Assembly (NCBI GenBank): GCA_022072225.1
Contig: JAJVIC010000006.1
Location: 199,785 to 263,784, forward strand
Origin: Bacteroidia bacterium
GTDB lineage: Bacteria; Bacteroidota; Bacteroidia; SXHM01
Reading direction: 5' to 3'
DNA: 64,000 nucleotides
A program made the position numbers and the translations under genes. Position 1 is the stretch's first letter; each line of letters starts with the position of its first letter. This document shows, one piece after another, positions 28,402 through 37,375 of this stretch. Under the pieces are notes generated by a model. The model did no database searches. It saw only the letters and a program-made list of their open reading frames with translations, and had not been told where the DNA came from.

Positions 28402-29235
28402 ATGAACAAACTATTTTTTGCTGTAATTTCACTTACATTATTTCTTGCTGCCTGCGGTAATGAACCTAAACAGGAAACCACAGAAGAAAAACCTTTTGTA
28501 GCAGAAGAAGCTGTTGACCTTACCAATGCCGAAGCCATGATGAATAATATGCCTTCGCCCATTGAAATGGCTATTCTGATTAAACACGAAGGTGCACGCT
28601 ACGACAAGGAATTGCTCAACGATGTAAAAAACATTTCAAAATACACCACTAATGCCAAAAAAGCCATCAACATCGGTGTTTACAGTGCCGATGTAGGATA
28701 TACTACCTTGTTCAAACAAACACAGGAAACCTATTTTTACTTCAACAACATCCGCAAACTTTCTGATGAGATTGGTCTGTCAAGTGCCTTTGACCAAAGT
28801 ATGTTCGACCGTGTGGAGTCCAATGTAGAAAACCGCGACTCGCTGATAGGAATTATTACACAGGCTTATCAGATTGCAAACCGTTTTTTAAAAGACAACA
28901 ACCGCATGAGTACTTCGGTGCTGATGGTTGGCGGTGCCTGGGTTGAGTGTATGTACATTGCTACACGTCTCAGCAGTAACGGGAAAATAAATTCCCATAT
29001 TGCAGCCCGCGTTGCCGAACAGGAAATAACACTTGGTAAACTGCTTGCCACCATGAACGAGTTTAAAACCGATGAAAATGTAGCGGCTATGATACCTCAG
29101 CTGCAAAGCCTCAAAACCATTATGGAAAAAGGCAAAATTGCAACGCCAAAAGACGATGATTTTGTTATTAACGAAGCCCAGTACAATGAACTGGTTGCAA
29201 AAACTGCCGAGGTTAGGGGTTCGTTTGTGAACTAA
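28402..29235 (+). CDS. Conserved Bacteroidota lipoprotein, function unknown
   Basis: A 277-residue protein with lipobox LFLAAC (Cys near residue 19), then an acidic linker (about 25-40). The rest is predicted almost entirely helical: repeated amphipathic stretches with conserved-looking GVYSADVGYTTLFKQTQETYFYFNNIRKLSDEIG and SSVLM-like VGGAWVECMYIAT segments. I recognise the pattern from Bacteroidota genomes but know of no function. It follows polA by 45 bases; a promoter for the next gene begins 28 bases after its stop. Confidence 0.7.
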   Translation: MNKLFFAVISLTLFLAACGNEPKQETTEEKPFVAEEAVDLTNAEAMMNNMPSPIEMAILIKHEGARYDKELLNDVKNISKYTTNAKKAINIGVYSADVGYTTLFKQTQETYFYFNNIRKLSDEIGLSSAFDQSMFDRVESNVENRDSLIGIITQAYQIANRFLKDNNRMSTSVLMVGGAWVECMYIATRLSSNGKINSHIAARVAEQEITLGKLLATMNEFKTDENVAAMIPQLQSLKTIMEKGKIATPKDDDFVINEAQYNELVAKTAEVRGSFVN

Positions 29236-29262
29236 ACCATAGCATCTCGCTTACATAGAAGT

Positions 29263-29291
29263 TTGATTTAAGCAGGAAAATCCTAAATTTG
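29263..29291 (+). promoter_or_regulatory. Promoter of the SprE/PorW-like gene
   Basis: TTG (29263-29265), 18-base spacer, TAAATTTG (29284-29291). The predicted leader is about 87 bases long. Confidence 0.7.
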
Positions 29292-29383
29292 CGCTGCTTT
29301 AATAAACAACACCCCAACAAAAACACTTCACATCGGGAAATTTCTACTATTTTAGATTTTCATTTTCAGCTATTTTGAATTCT

Positions 29384-32020
29384 GTGAAGTTCCGTCTTTC
29401 CAACAAAAATTCGTTCGCATGGTTTTTAACCGTAGCGGTTTTCGTGTTTAGTTTCTACGGCTGCTCGCGCAAGAAAAACAATTTTTTCAACCGCGCCTGG
29501 CACAATACCACCTCACACTACAACGGCTATTTCAATGGTCGCGAAGCCCTGAAAGAAGGCATAGCAACCCTCGAAAACACCCATACCGATGATTACGACA
29601 AAATACTCGAAATCTTCCAGACAGGTGCTCCCGAGCAGGCAAGCTCCATAAACCCTAATGCCGACAAAGCCATAAAAAAAGCATCGCTCATGATACAGCG
29701 CCACTCCATGCTCATAAAAGGCAAGGAATACTGCCGCTGGATTGACGACTGTTACATGCTAATCGGGAAATCGCACCACTACAAAAAAGATTTTTACCCG
29801 GCAGCCGAAATGTTTAATTACGTAATTAAACAATATACCGACAAGCCCGCCACCATTGCCGAAGGTCGCATCTGGCTGCTGCGCAACTATACCGCCATGA
29901 ACCGCCTCACCAGCGCACAAGGCGTTATCGATAACATTGAAGCTGATATTGAGGTGCTTCCCGAAAAACAGGTGGGTCATTATGCCGCTGCTTATGCTGA
30001 CTTTCTTATCAAGAAAGAAGAATATGCCAACGCCATTCCTCAACTTGAAAAGGCAATAGCCAACACCAAAAACAAACGCCTTGTAACCCGCTACACCTAC
30101 ATTTTGGCGCAACTCTACGAGAAAGTAAACGACAAAGCAAAGGCCTCACTTTACTACGCACAGGTATTGAAAAAGAATGCCACTTACGACATGGCTTTCA
30201 ATGCACAGATAAACCTGGCTCTGATGTTTGATGCCACCGCAGGAGGCAGCAGTGCCGACCTGAAAAAAACCTTGCGCAAAATGTCGCGCGATGATAAAAA
30301 CATCGAATACTTAGACCGCATTTACTACGCTCTTGCCGGCATCGCCATCAGCGAAAGCGAATACGATGAAGCCATTAAATTGTTGAAACAATCCGTTTTG
30401 GCCAGCACCTCTAATACCAAGCAAAAAGGCCTTTCTTACCTAAAGCTTGCTGATTTGTATTTCGACAAGCCCGAATATGAAACCTCAAAATATTATTACG
30501 ACAGTACGCTTACCGCACTTCCGCAGGAACATGCCGAATACTTCAGGGCCGAAGCAAAACGCAACAGCCTTGAAGACCTGGTAAAAAATCTGAAAATTAT
30601 CGCCTTTGAAGATAGCGTTCAGAAACTTGCACAAATGAGTTCAACCGAACTGGACATTTACATTGACGATATGATTGCAAAAATCATTGAAGAAGAAGAA
30701 CGCAAGCGTTTTGAAGAAGAAAATGCAGCTTTAAATCCGATTAATACCAACCAGAATACCAACCAAAATTCTAACCAAAACACAGGCGGCAAATGGTATT
30801 TCGATAATCCTACAGCCGTAAGTTTTGGCTATGGTGAATTTGCGCGAATTTGGGGAAACCGTAAACTTGAAGACAACTGGCGCAGGAAAAATAAAGAAAG
30901 CGTTGCGCCTACCATGACCGAAAATGCGTTAGAAGATTCACTCGCTGTAAAAAAAGACACCTTTGATGTGAAGTCAAAAGAATATTACCTGCGAAATATT
31001 CCAACAACGCAGGCAGCAAAGGATAGTTCCAATGCGCGTATCGTTGATGCGTATTATAGTCTCGGTATGATTTACCGCGAACAGCTTGACGACAAACCCC
31101 GCTCGGTAGAAGCTTTTGAAACGCTGCTGAAACGCTACCCGAACAATAAATACACGCTTGCTTCGTACTATCAGTTGTACAGGCTCAACCTTAGTATGGG
31201 CAACAAAGAGCGTGCAGATTACTACCGAAACCTTATCATCAAACAATATCCCGACAGCGAATACGCCAATATTCTGCAAAACCCGAATTACCTGAAAGAA
31301 CTGGAAGCTTTCAAAGGTCGTGCAGCGGAATTTTATGGCGAAACATTTGCCGCTTATGAAGCACAAGACTATGATGTTGTTATTCAAAATGCAAATCAGG
31401 CACACATTCGTTTCGAGAAAAGCGATCAACTCCCGCGCTTCGATTTGTTGAAAGCTATCGCAATCGGGAAAACACAAAAGCTGAATGCCTTTGAAGCAGC
31501 CCTGAAAGAACTGATAGCAAAATATCCAAAAGGCGAAGAGCGTAAAGAAGCCGAAAACATTCTCAAATACATAGAAGAAGTTCGCGGAGGTGCAGACGAA
31601 AAACTACCGGACGAAAAACCTGCAAATAACCCGACAATTGAACAAAGTCTGTATCGTTTGAACAAAGATACCGTACACTATTATGTTGCAGTAATAGGGA
31701 AAATGGGGTTTAACAACAATGCGCTGAAAGCCAAAATCTCAGATTTCAATTCGCAGTTCTACAGTTTGGAATCACTCACGATTAAGAACATGATGATTAA
31801 TCCGCTCTCGCAATTAGTATATGTTGAGAAGTTTGAAAACGCTGCCAAAGCCAAATCCTACTTTGAAACCATCAAACAAAAGCCCGAAATCTACGAAGGA
31901 CTTGCACCCGAAGAATACAGGCATTTTATTATTTCGGCCGGCAACTTCAACATCTATTACAAGGACAAAAACATTGATAAATACTTAGAGTTTTACAACA
32001 CCAACTACGCTAATAACTAA
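29384..32020 (+). CDS. SprE/PorW-like TPR lipoprotein of the type IX secretion system
   Basis: A protein of about 878 residues with a lipobox (FYGC, then SRKKNNFF). Right after it comes the RAWHNTTSHYNGYFNGREALKEG segment that marks SprE of Flavobacterium johnsoniae and PorW of Porphyromonas gingivalis. At least eight tetratricopeptide repeats follow (for example YAAAYADFLIKKEEYANAI, YDEAIKLLKQSV), and a Gln/Asn-rich linker (QNTNQN repeats) splits the two TPR blocks near residue 465. SprE/PorW is a periplasmic lipoprotein linking the inner motor and outer ring of T9SS, fitting the many T9SS substrates nearby. Start: GTG at 29384; a TTG three codons upstream is equally possible. Confidence 0.87.
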   Translation: MKFRLSNKNSFAWFLTVAVFVFSFYGCSRKKNNFFNRAWHNTTSHYNGYFNGREALKEGIATLENTHTDDYDKILEIFQTGAPEQASSINPNADKAIKKASLMIQRHSMLIKGKEYCRWIDDCYMLIGKSHHYKKDFYPAAEMFNYVIKQYTDKPATIAEGRIWLLRNYTAMNRLTSAQGVIDNIEADIEVLPEKQVGHYAAAYADFLIKKEEYANAIPQLEKAIANTKNKRLVTRYTYILAQLYEKVNDKAKASLYYAQVLKKNATYDMAFNAQINLALMFDATAGGSSADLKKTLRKMSRDDKNIEYLDRIYYALAGIAISESEYDEAIKLLKQSVLASTSNTKQKGLSYLKLADLYFDKPEYETSKYYYDSTLTALPQEHAEYFRAEAKRNSLEDLVKNLKIIAFEDSVQKLAQMSSTELDIYIDDMIAKIIEEEERKRFEEENAALNPINTNQNTNQNSNQNTGGKWYFDNPTAVSFGYGEFARIWGNRKLEDNWRRKNKESVAPTMTENALEDSLAVKKDTFDVKSKEYYLRNIPTTQAAKDSSNARIVDAYYSLGMIYREQLDDKPRSVEAFETLLKRYPNNKYTLASYYQLYRLNLSMGNKERADYYRNLIIKQYPDSEYANILQNPNYLKELEAFKGRAAEFYGETFAAYEAQDYDVVIQNANQAHIRFEKSDQLPRFDLLKAIAIGKTQKLNAFEAALKELIAKYPKGEERKEAENILKYIEEVRGGADEKLPDEKPANNPTIEQSLYRLNKDTVHYYVAVIGKMGFNNNALKAKISDFNSQFYSLESLTIKNMMINPLSQLVYVEKFENAAKAKSYFETIKQKPEIYEGLAPEEYRHFIISAGNFNIYYKDKNIDKYLEFYNTNYANN

Positions 32021-32028
32021 AACATTGC

Positions 32029-32056
32029 TTTGCGCACTCAGCGTCTTTGCAGTAAA
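32029..32056. repeat. Short relic of a CTTTGCG/GTCTTTGC repeat family
   Basis: CTTTGCG-CACTCAG-CGTCTTTGC just upstream of rbfA resembles the end of the dispersed ACCACnGAGGCAC-type palindromes seen at 34501-34573 and 62615-62668. Too short for certainty. Confidence 0.35.
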
Positions 32057-32060
32057 GAAC

Positions 32061-32399
32061 ATGGATTCAACAAGACAAAATAAAGTAAACAAGTTGTTGC
32101 AAAAAGAACTCGGAGAATTTTTTCAACGCGAAAGCCGCACCTTCTTTGGTGGTGCTTTTATTACCGTGAGCGGTGTTCGCATTACACCCGACCTTTCCAT
32201 TGCTCGTGTTCACCTGAGTATTTTTATGGAAAAAGACAAAACCAAAGTGATGGAAAAAGTTAATGAGTTGAAGAAAGAAATCCGCAAACGCATTGGCAAT
32301 AAAGTAGGTAAACAAATGCGAATAGTTCCCAACTTTGAGTTTTTTATTGATGATTCTCTGGATTACGTTGAAAAAATTGAAAATCTGCTGAAGAAATAA
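32061..32399 (+). CDS. rbfA: Ribosome-binding factor A
   Basis: Assembly factor for the 30S subunit that acts on 16S rRNA maturation. The 112 residues from ATG 32061 match the family: MDSTRQNKVNKLLQKELGEFFQ start, the single KH-like fold with ITVSGVRITPDLSIARVHLSIF, the RKRIGNKVGKQMRIVPNFEFFIDDSLDYVEKIENLL ending. It lies 40 bases after the SprE/PorW-like gene and one base before a methyltransferase gene. Confidence 0.95.
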   Translation: MDSTRQNKVNKLLQKELGEFFQRESRTFFGGAFITVSGVRITPDLSIARVHLSIFMEKDKTKVMEKVNELKKEIRKRIGNKVGKQMRIVPNFEFFIDDSLDYVEKIENLLKK

Positions 32400-32401
32400 T
32401 T

Positions 32402-33208
32402 ATGCAATACGACCCGATAAAACGAAAACTCGGCAGTTTTTTTAACCAAAGTCCATTTCTTCGTAAAACATTTTACAACCTGCTTGATTTACTCTTGTTG
32501 CGCTCATGGCATGTGCATAAAGAATTGAAAACGTGGAAAAAATCAGCACCCGAAAAGGTATCTGTTTTGGATGCAGGTTCCGGCTTCGGGCAATACTCAT
32601 ATTACCTTTCTAATCTGCTCCCCGCTTGCGAAATTCTGGCAGTGGATGTAAAAGAAGAACAGGTTGCTGACTGCAATAATTTTTTCAAAAGCATAAGAAA
32701 AAATAATGTGAAGTTTGAAGTAGCAGATCTCACCAAATTTGTAAACCCCGATAGTTATGATTTGGTTTTATCAGTTGATGTAATGGAACACATTCTGGAA
32801 GATGTGCAGGTGTTTAAAAACTTTGTCGCTTCCATGAAAAAGGGCGGAATGTTACTCATCTCAACCCCTTCCGACAAGGGAGGCTCTGATGTTCATGAAG
32901 ACGATGATTCATCTTTTATTGAAGAGCACGTGCGTGACGGATACAACATTAAAGAGATTGAAAACAAACTAAAAGAAGCCGGTTTCAGCAAAGTGGAAGC
33001 TCGTTACTCGTATGGCGCTCCCGGAAAAATTTCATGGCGCCTTTCCATGAAATATCCTATCCTGATGTTGGGCGCAAGCAAACTATTTTTCATTATTCTT
33101 CCGTTCTATTATCTGATTGCATATCCCATTTCTTTTGTGCTGAATTATTTTGATACCACCATGAAACACTCTACAGGAACAGGATTGATAGTGAAGGCGT
33201 GGAAATAA
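32402..33208 (+). CDS. Class I SAM-dependent methyltransferase
   Basis: A 268-residue protein. Rossmann motif I is clear (SVLDAGSGFGQYSYYL, about residues 52-68), followed by motif II (EILAVDVKEEQVADC), and motif IV/post-I (DLVLSVDVMEHILED). The last 50 residues include a hydrophobic stretch (KLFFIILPFYYLIAYPISFVL), so the enzyme may sit at the membrane and act on a lipid or quinone-like substrate. The substrate cannot be told. It starts two bases after rbfA. Confidence 0.85.
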   Translation: MQYDPIKRKLGSFFNQSPFLRKTFYNLLDLLLLRSWHVHKELKTWKKSAPEKVSVLDAGSGFGQYSYYLSNLLPACEILAVDVKEEQVADCNNFFKSIRKNNVKFEVADLTKFVNPDSYDLVLSVDVMEHILEDVQVFKNFVASMKKGGMLLISTPSDKGGSDVHEDDDSSFIEEHVRDGYNIKEIENKLKEAGFSKVEARYSYGAPGKISWRLSMKYPILMLGASKLFFIILPFYYLIAYPISFVLNYFDTTMKHSTGTGLIVKAWK

Positions 33209-33234
33209 ACTAAGTGCATCTTAGTGCACTTAGT
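33209..33234. repeat. Perfect 10-bp inverted repeat
   Basis: ACTAAGTGCA (33209-33218), six-base loop, TGCACTTAGT (33225-33234), right after the methyltransferase stop. The sequence that follows (TGTCTCAGTGGT) looks like the end of the dispersed ACCAC...GTGGT repeat family, so it may be a worn copy. Confidence 0.6.
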
Positions 33235-33274
33235 GTCTCAGTGGTAAAATGATTTCAGTAAATTCAGCCACGAA

Positions 33275-34486
33275 ATGAACCTCTCCCTCTTCATTGCCAA
33301 ACGGTATCTATTCTCTAAAAAATCCTACAACGCGATTAATATTATTTCGTTGGTTTCGGTTTGCGGAGTTACATTGGTTACTGCTGCGCTGGTGGTTATA
33401 CTTTCTGTTTTCAATGGCTTGGAAGAGGTGGTGGTTTCACTTTACAATGCCTTTGAACCCGATATTCGTATCATGCCGGCTGAAGGAAAAACCATTGACA
33501 CCAATTTATTTCCTAAAGATAAAATTGTAAAAATTCCCGGTGTTGCCAATTACTGCGAAGTGATCGAAGAAAATGCATTGCTGAAATACAAAGACAAGCA
33601 ATACATCGCACGCATAAAAGGCGTTGACAGTTCGTTTATAAAAATGACTGGCGTTGATACCATGATGAGGCGCGGAGAATTGTTGTTGGAACAAGGTGAA
33701 AATAATTTTGCGGTGTTGGGTTTGGGCGTTGAATATTATCTGTCGGCAAGCATTAAAGATTACATCAACCCGATTGAAATTTATGTTCCAAAACGAGGAA
33801 AAAGAGGTTCGCTCAATCCTGCCGAAGCATTTAACATCAAAAGCATTTTTCCATCGGGAACATTTTCCATTCAAATGGAATATGACCAGAAATATGTACT
33901 CGTTCCCAAACGCTTTGCCGCAAATTTGCTGGATTATGGAAATAAAGTCAACAGCATTGAAATTGCACTGAAACCTGCAACGGATTTGGATGAAATAAAA
34001 GAAGAACTAAAAAATATTTTGGGAAATTCTTTCGTTGTTAAAGACCGTTTTGAACAGCATGAACTGTTTTATAAAATCCTGAAATCCGAAAAATGGGCAG
34101 TGTATCTTATTCTTACTTTTATTCTGATGATTGCCATTTTCAACATCACCGGCTCGCTGATGATGTTGATTTTAGACAAGAAAAAAGACATCGGAATTCT
34201 CCGCAACATGGGAGCAGAAACATCTTTGCTCAGAAGAATTTTTATCAATGAGGGAATGATGATTTCCATGTCGGGAGCTCTGATCGGGTTGCTGCTGGGT
34301 TTTATTATTTGTGCCGCACAACAATATTTCGGCTTGATAAAATTAGAAGGCAGCGGCTCATTTGTAGTGGAAGCATATCCTGTAAAAATGCAGGCAAACG
34401 ATTTTGTTTATATTTTTCTAACGGTATTTTCAATCGGTTTAGTTGCTTCTTGGCTGCCGGTTTCTAAGGTTTTGAAGAAAGCATGA
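33275..34486 (+). CDS. LolC/LolE-type ABC transporter permease (FtsX family)
   Basis: A 403-residue inner-membrane protein with the FtsX/MacB layout: one N-terminal helix preceded by SLFIAKRYLFSKKSYNAINIISLVSVCGV, a periplasmic domain of about 220 residues, and three C-terminal helices (KWAVYLILTFILMIAIFNITGSL, the GILRNMGAETSLLRRIFINEGMMISMSG coupling region, VYIFLTVFSIGLVASW). LolC/LolE release lipoproteins for transport to the outer membrane. The ATPase is not adjacent. Gene order rbfA, permease is common in Bacteroidota, here with a methyltransferase between. Its TGA overlaps the next ATG (ATGA). Confidence 0.9.
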   Translation: MNLSLFIAKRYLFSKKSYNAINIISLVSVCGVTLVTAALVVILSVFNGLEEVVVSLYNAFEPDIRIMPAEGKTIDTNLFPKDKIVKIPGVANYCEVIEENALLKYKDKQYIARIKGVDSSFIKMTGVDTMMRRGELLLEQGENNFAVLGLGVEYYLSASIKDYINPIEIYVPKRGKRGSLNPAEAFNIKSIFPSGTFSIQMEYDQKYVLVPKRFAANLLDYGNKVNSIEIALKPATDLDEIKEELKNILGNSFVVKDRFEQHELFYKILKSEKWAVYLILTFILMIAIFNITGSLMMLILDKKKDIGILRNMGAETSLLRRIFINEGMMISMSGALIGLLLGFIICAAQQYFGLIKLEGSGSFVVEAYPVKMQANDFVYIFLTVFSIGLVASWLPVSKVLKKA

Positions 34487-35349
34487 GCGCGGAATTTTTT
34501 ACCACGGAGGCACTGAGAACACTGAGGAGCACTAAGTTCTCCGTGTATCTCCGTTTATCCGTGCCTCTGTGGTTGTTTTTTTTTACTGCATCTGCACAAA
34601 CACAAGACTGGGATTTTTATTTCACCAATATTGATGATAAGCCCGCTTCCATCGGGCTAAACCTTGCGCTGCATGATACTGCACCGCTTGCAGATAAAAA
34701 GCAATGTTTTTGGATTATTCTAAAATTTCAGCAAAGCGACTCGCTTAGTTTTCCTGTGGAAAAAGAAAACGAGACACTGAACAAATTGGAAGACGAACTG
34801 GAGATTTTTCTTCAAAAAAAATCACAGACTATTTATGCAGGACGAACCACAGGAAATGCGGAACGCTATTTTTATTTTTATTCGAAAAGCCTTGATAGTG
34901 TTGATGTTTTTATCGAAGAATTTTTCAAATCTTTTCCGCAATACAAATACAAACTTGGTCAGCGCTGGGACGAAAAATGGGAAGTTTATTTCGGTTTTCT
35001 CTATCCATCTCCATTAGATTTACAGCTGATTTACAACAAACGTATTGTTGAAGCATTAGCAGAAAATGGCGACAATTCTGGACTTCCCCACCACATCGAC
35101 CACTGGGTGAATTTTGAAAAGAAAAAAGATGTCGCTGATTTTATCAACGCGTTGAAAGGGAAAAATTTCATCGTTGAAAAGAATGAAACTGATAAAACAC
35201 ACAAATCACATCCTTACACGTTACAGATTTCTGAAGAAAACAGAACAGACCTTGAAACTATTGACAATTCAGTGCTACAGCTTTTTGAACTGGCTGAAAA
35301 ATTCAACGGCATTTATGGCGGCTGGGAAACTTTTGTTGTAACAGAATAA
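34483..35349 (+). CDS. Exported DUF695 plus RraB-domain protein
   Basis: A 288-residue protein. Residues 45-170 match DUF695 (QDWDFYFTNIDDKPASIGLNLAL, then KWEVYFGFLYPSPLDLQ). Residues 190-285 resemble the RraB fold (HIDHWVNFEKKKDVADFINALKGKNFIVEK, FNGIYGGWETFV), known as a regulator of RNase E in gamma-proteobacteria. Unexpectedly it has a signal-peptide-like start (VPLWLFFFTASAQ), and that segment is encoded by a dispersed palindromic repeat (34501-34573). It overlaps the permease gene as ATGA. Function unknown; an RNase role would not fit an exported protein. Confidence 0.75.
   Translation: MSAEFFTTEALRTLRSTKFSVYLRLSVPLWLFFFTASAQTQDWDFYFTNIDDKPASIGLNLALHDTAPLADKKQCFWIILKFQQSDSLSFPVEKENETLNKLEDELEIFLQKKSQTIYAGRTTGNAERYFYFYSKSLDSVDVFIEEFFKSFPQYKYKLGQRWDEKWEVYFGFLYPSPLDLQLIYNKRIVEALAENGDNSGLPHHIDHWVNFEKKKDVADFINALKGKNFIVEKNETDKTHKSHPYTLQISEENRTDLETIDNSVLQLFELAEKFNGIYGGWETFVVTE
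34501..34573. repeat. Dispersed palindromic repeat inside the N-terminus of the DUF695/RraB gene
   Basis: Outer arms 34501-34513 (ACCACGGAGGCAC) and 34561-34573 (GTGCCTCTGTGGT) match at 12 of 13 positions; inner arms GAGAAC (34515-34520) and GTTCTC (34536-34541) also pair. A sister copy lies at 62615-62668. It belongs to the ACCACnGAGnCAC type of small repeats common in several bacterial phyla. Confidence 0.8.
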
Positions 35350-35378
35350 TAATCATCAAAAATCAGCGTTTAATCAGT

Positions 35379-36530
35379 ATGAAAAAAATCCTCTGGCTAA
35401 TTTCGCTGTTTATCGTTTCCTGTAAAAAAGATGCCTGCAGCCCAAAGGCTGTTATTGAAACAGTTGCTGAATTTGATTTAAATTTCGGAGCTGCTGCCGA
35501 TGACCGTGCCCGTCATGCAACGATAACTGCGCTCAATCATATTCTCATTGCAGGCTCGTTTCAAACCGAAACCAATTACACCGATTTCTATTTCGTGGAA
35601 ACCGACATCAACGGCAATTTAATGAATGAGAAAACATTCGGACATGAGTTGGATGATGATGCAACCGCTGTAATTATTGGCAATGATGAAAATATTTTGC
35701 TTGGCGGAAACACAACCACAGCAAGCGGAACAAAAGATATGTTGCTTTACAAACTGAATTCAGACGCTGAAATTCTCTGGCAAAAAACCTATGGCGGAAC
35801 CAATAACGAAGAACTGAATTTTATTCTTCCGGTAGAAAATTCCGGTTATCTGTTAGTTGGTTTAACAGAAAGTTTTGGTGCAGGTTCGCGCGATGCTTAT
35901 CTAATTAAAGTTGATGAGAACGGAAATGAACTGTGGAGCAAAACTTATGGCGGCTTTAATCAGGAAGGCGGAAACCAAATCATTTCAACAGGAGATGGCA
36001 ACTATTTATTTTTTGGTTTTACACAAACTTTTGGTGCTGGCGACCGCGATTTTTATTTACTGAAAATAAATCCGCAGGGTGATGTTATTTGGACAAAAAC
36101 ATACGGAAGTCCTAATTACGAAGAAAGTCAGGAAATAGTAAAAGTAGAAAGCGGTGGTTACTTGCTATTTGGTCACAGTGCGGCTTTTGACCTTAACCAC
36201 GATATGTATTCCGTGAGAATAAATGAAGATGGTGATATTGTTTGGGGCGAAACGTATGGCGGGAATGCACACGATGGTGGTGAAGGTGCTTTAAAAGACA
36301 GCGAAGGAAATTTTTTACTGCTTGGTCGCAGCAATAGTTTTGGAAACGGAGAACAAACCTATTTGGTTAAAACGAATTCCGGTGGAGAAATGATTTCTGA
36401 AAACACTTACGGAAGTTCTTCTGATGATGCCGGTTTTCACGTTATTGAAACACCTTTATCCTACATTATTATTGGCGAAACCAAGGCAAGCGGAAATTAT
36501 CAGATGTTGGTGAAAAAAATTCCCAAGTGA
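35379..36530 (+). CDS. Beta-propeller-like repeat lipoprotein
   Basis: A 383-residue lipoprotein (lipobox LFIVSC near residue 15). The mature part is built from about six repeats of roughly 50 residues, each with a GGYLLxG-type strand, an F-G-A-G-S/D-R-D-x-Y-L-I-K strand, D-x-N-G-N turn, and a W-x-K-T-Y-G-G strand; repeats at about 95, 145, 195, 245, 295 and 340. Such repeats fold as beta-propellers. No enzymatic signature or sorting domain is present. Function unknown, probably a surface or periplasmic binding protein. Confidence 0.75.
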   Translation: MKKILWLISLFIVSCKKDACSPKAVIETVAEFDLNFGAAADDRARHATITALNHILIAGSFQTETNYTDFYFVETDINGNLMNEKTFGHELDDDATAVIIGNDENILLGGNTTTASGTKDMLLYKLNSDAEILWQKTYGGTNNEELNFILPVENSGYLLVGLTESFGAGSRDAYLIKVDENGNELWSKTYGGFNQEGGNQIISTGDGNYLFFGFTQTFGAGDRDFYLLKINPQGDVIWTKTYGSPNYEESQEIVKVESGGYLLFGHSAAFDLNHDMYSVRINEDGDIVWGETYGGNAHDGGEGALKDSEGNFLLLGRSNSFGNGEQTYLVKTNSGGEMISENTYGSSSDDAGFHVIETPLSYIIIGETKASGNYQMLVKKIPK

Positions 36531-36567
36531 TACTATAAAAATATACTTTTGGCAAAAATTTTACAAA

Positions 36568-36948
36568 ATGAACGTTCCTGCAAATCTTAAATACACTAAA
36601 GACCACGAGTGGGTTTCAGTTGATGGTGACATCGCTACAATAGGCATCACCGATTTCGCACAAAGCGAATTGGGTGATATTGTTTTTGTTGACATTAATA
36701 CTGTTGGCGACAACGTTGACAAAGAAGCGGTTTTCGGAACTGTGGAAGCGGTGAAAACAGTTTCTGATTTATTCATGCCTGTTTCGGGCGAAGTTTTGGA
36801 GATGAACTCAACCGTTGAAACAAATCCAGAAACCGTGAACAAAGACCCTTACGGAGCGGGTTGGATGATAAAAGTAAAATTATCAAACGCTTCAGAAGCC
36901 GCTACACTGCTTTCGGCTGACGACTACAAAAAACTGATAGGAGTTTAA
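36568..36948 (+). CDS. gcvH: Glycine cleavage system H protein
   Basis: Lipoyl carrier that shuttles the methylamine group in glycine cleavage. The 126 residues contain the lipoylation site in [20 protein letters not shown] (Lys near 61) and the family start [44 protein letters not shown] box (36544-36551) sits 16 bases before the ATG. gcvP and gcvT are not in the window, as is usual for Bacteroidota, and a VanZ gene follows by five bases. Confidence 0.96.
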   Translation: MNVPANLKYTKDHEWVSVDGDIATIGITDFAQSELGDIVFVDINTVGDNVDKEAVFGTVEAVKTVSDLFMPVSGEVLEMNSTVETNPETVNKDPYGAGWMIKVKLSNASEAATLLSADDYKKLIGV

Positions 36949-36953
36949 TTGCT

Positions 36954-37328
36954 TTGAAGTATCTGGCACCTGCGTTTTTATGGTCGCTGGTTATACTTTG
37001 GCTCTGTGCCATTCCGGGGGAGGATATTCCCAACTGGAAATTGTTAAGTTTTGATAAAGGGGGGCATGCTTTTATCTTTTTCACACTCACCATTCTTTTA
37101 TTTTGGGGATTTTTCAAACAGAAACCAAACAGTTTTTTCCAGAAATATTTTCTTCCGGCCTCTATTCTGATTGCTGTTACCTATGGTGGCGCAACCGAAC
37201 TGATGCAGCAATACTGGTTTGAAAACCGCAAAGCCGATATTCTTGATTTTATCGCCAACTCAATCGGTTCGGTTACTGCACTTGCTGTATATTTCTTTCT
37301 GCTGAAGAAAAAACTCTTCTCACATTAA
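36954..37328 (+). CDS. VanZ-family membrane protein
   Basis: A 124-residue protein with four hydrophobic helices and the VanZ pattern: a Pro in the first-loop CAIPGEDIP, FDKGGHAFIFF with its conserved Lys-Gly-Gly-His, GGATELMQQYWFENRKADILDFIANSIGS in the last part. VanZ proteins affect teicoplanin resistance in enterococci; the role in Bacteroidota is unknown. The start is TTG at 36954, the only candidate in frame before the first helix. Pairing with gcvH is common in the phylum. Confidence 0.85.
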   Translation: MKYLAPAFLWSLVILWLCAIPGEDIPNWKLLSFDKGGHAFIFFTLTILLFWGFFKQKPNSFFQKYFLPASILIAVTYGGATELMQQYWFENRKADILDFIANSIGSVTALAVYFFLLKKKLFSH

Positions 37329-37375
37329 CATTATTTTCATTTTCGGTTGGGCTTTTTGGACTAATTTAGCCGTCC

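Noticed and set aside
30974-31477. 167-residue antisense frame inside the SprE/PorW-like gene
   Set aside because: Shadow frame, rich in Phe, Cys and Val; the sense gene has continuous TPR repeats.
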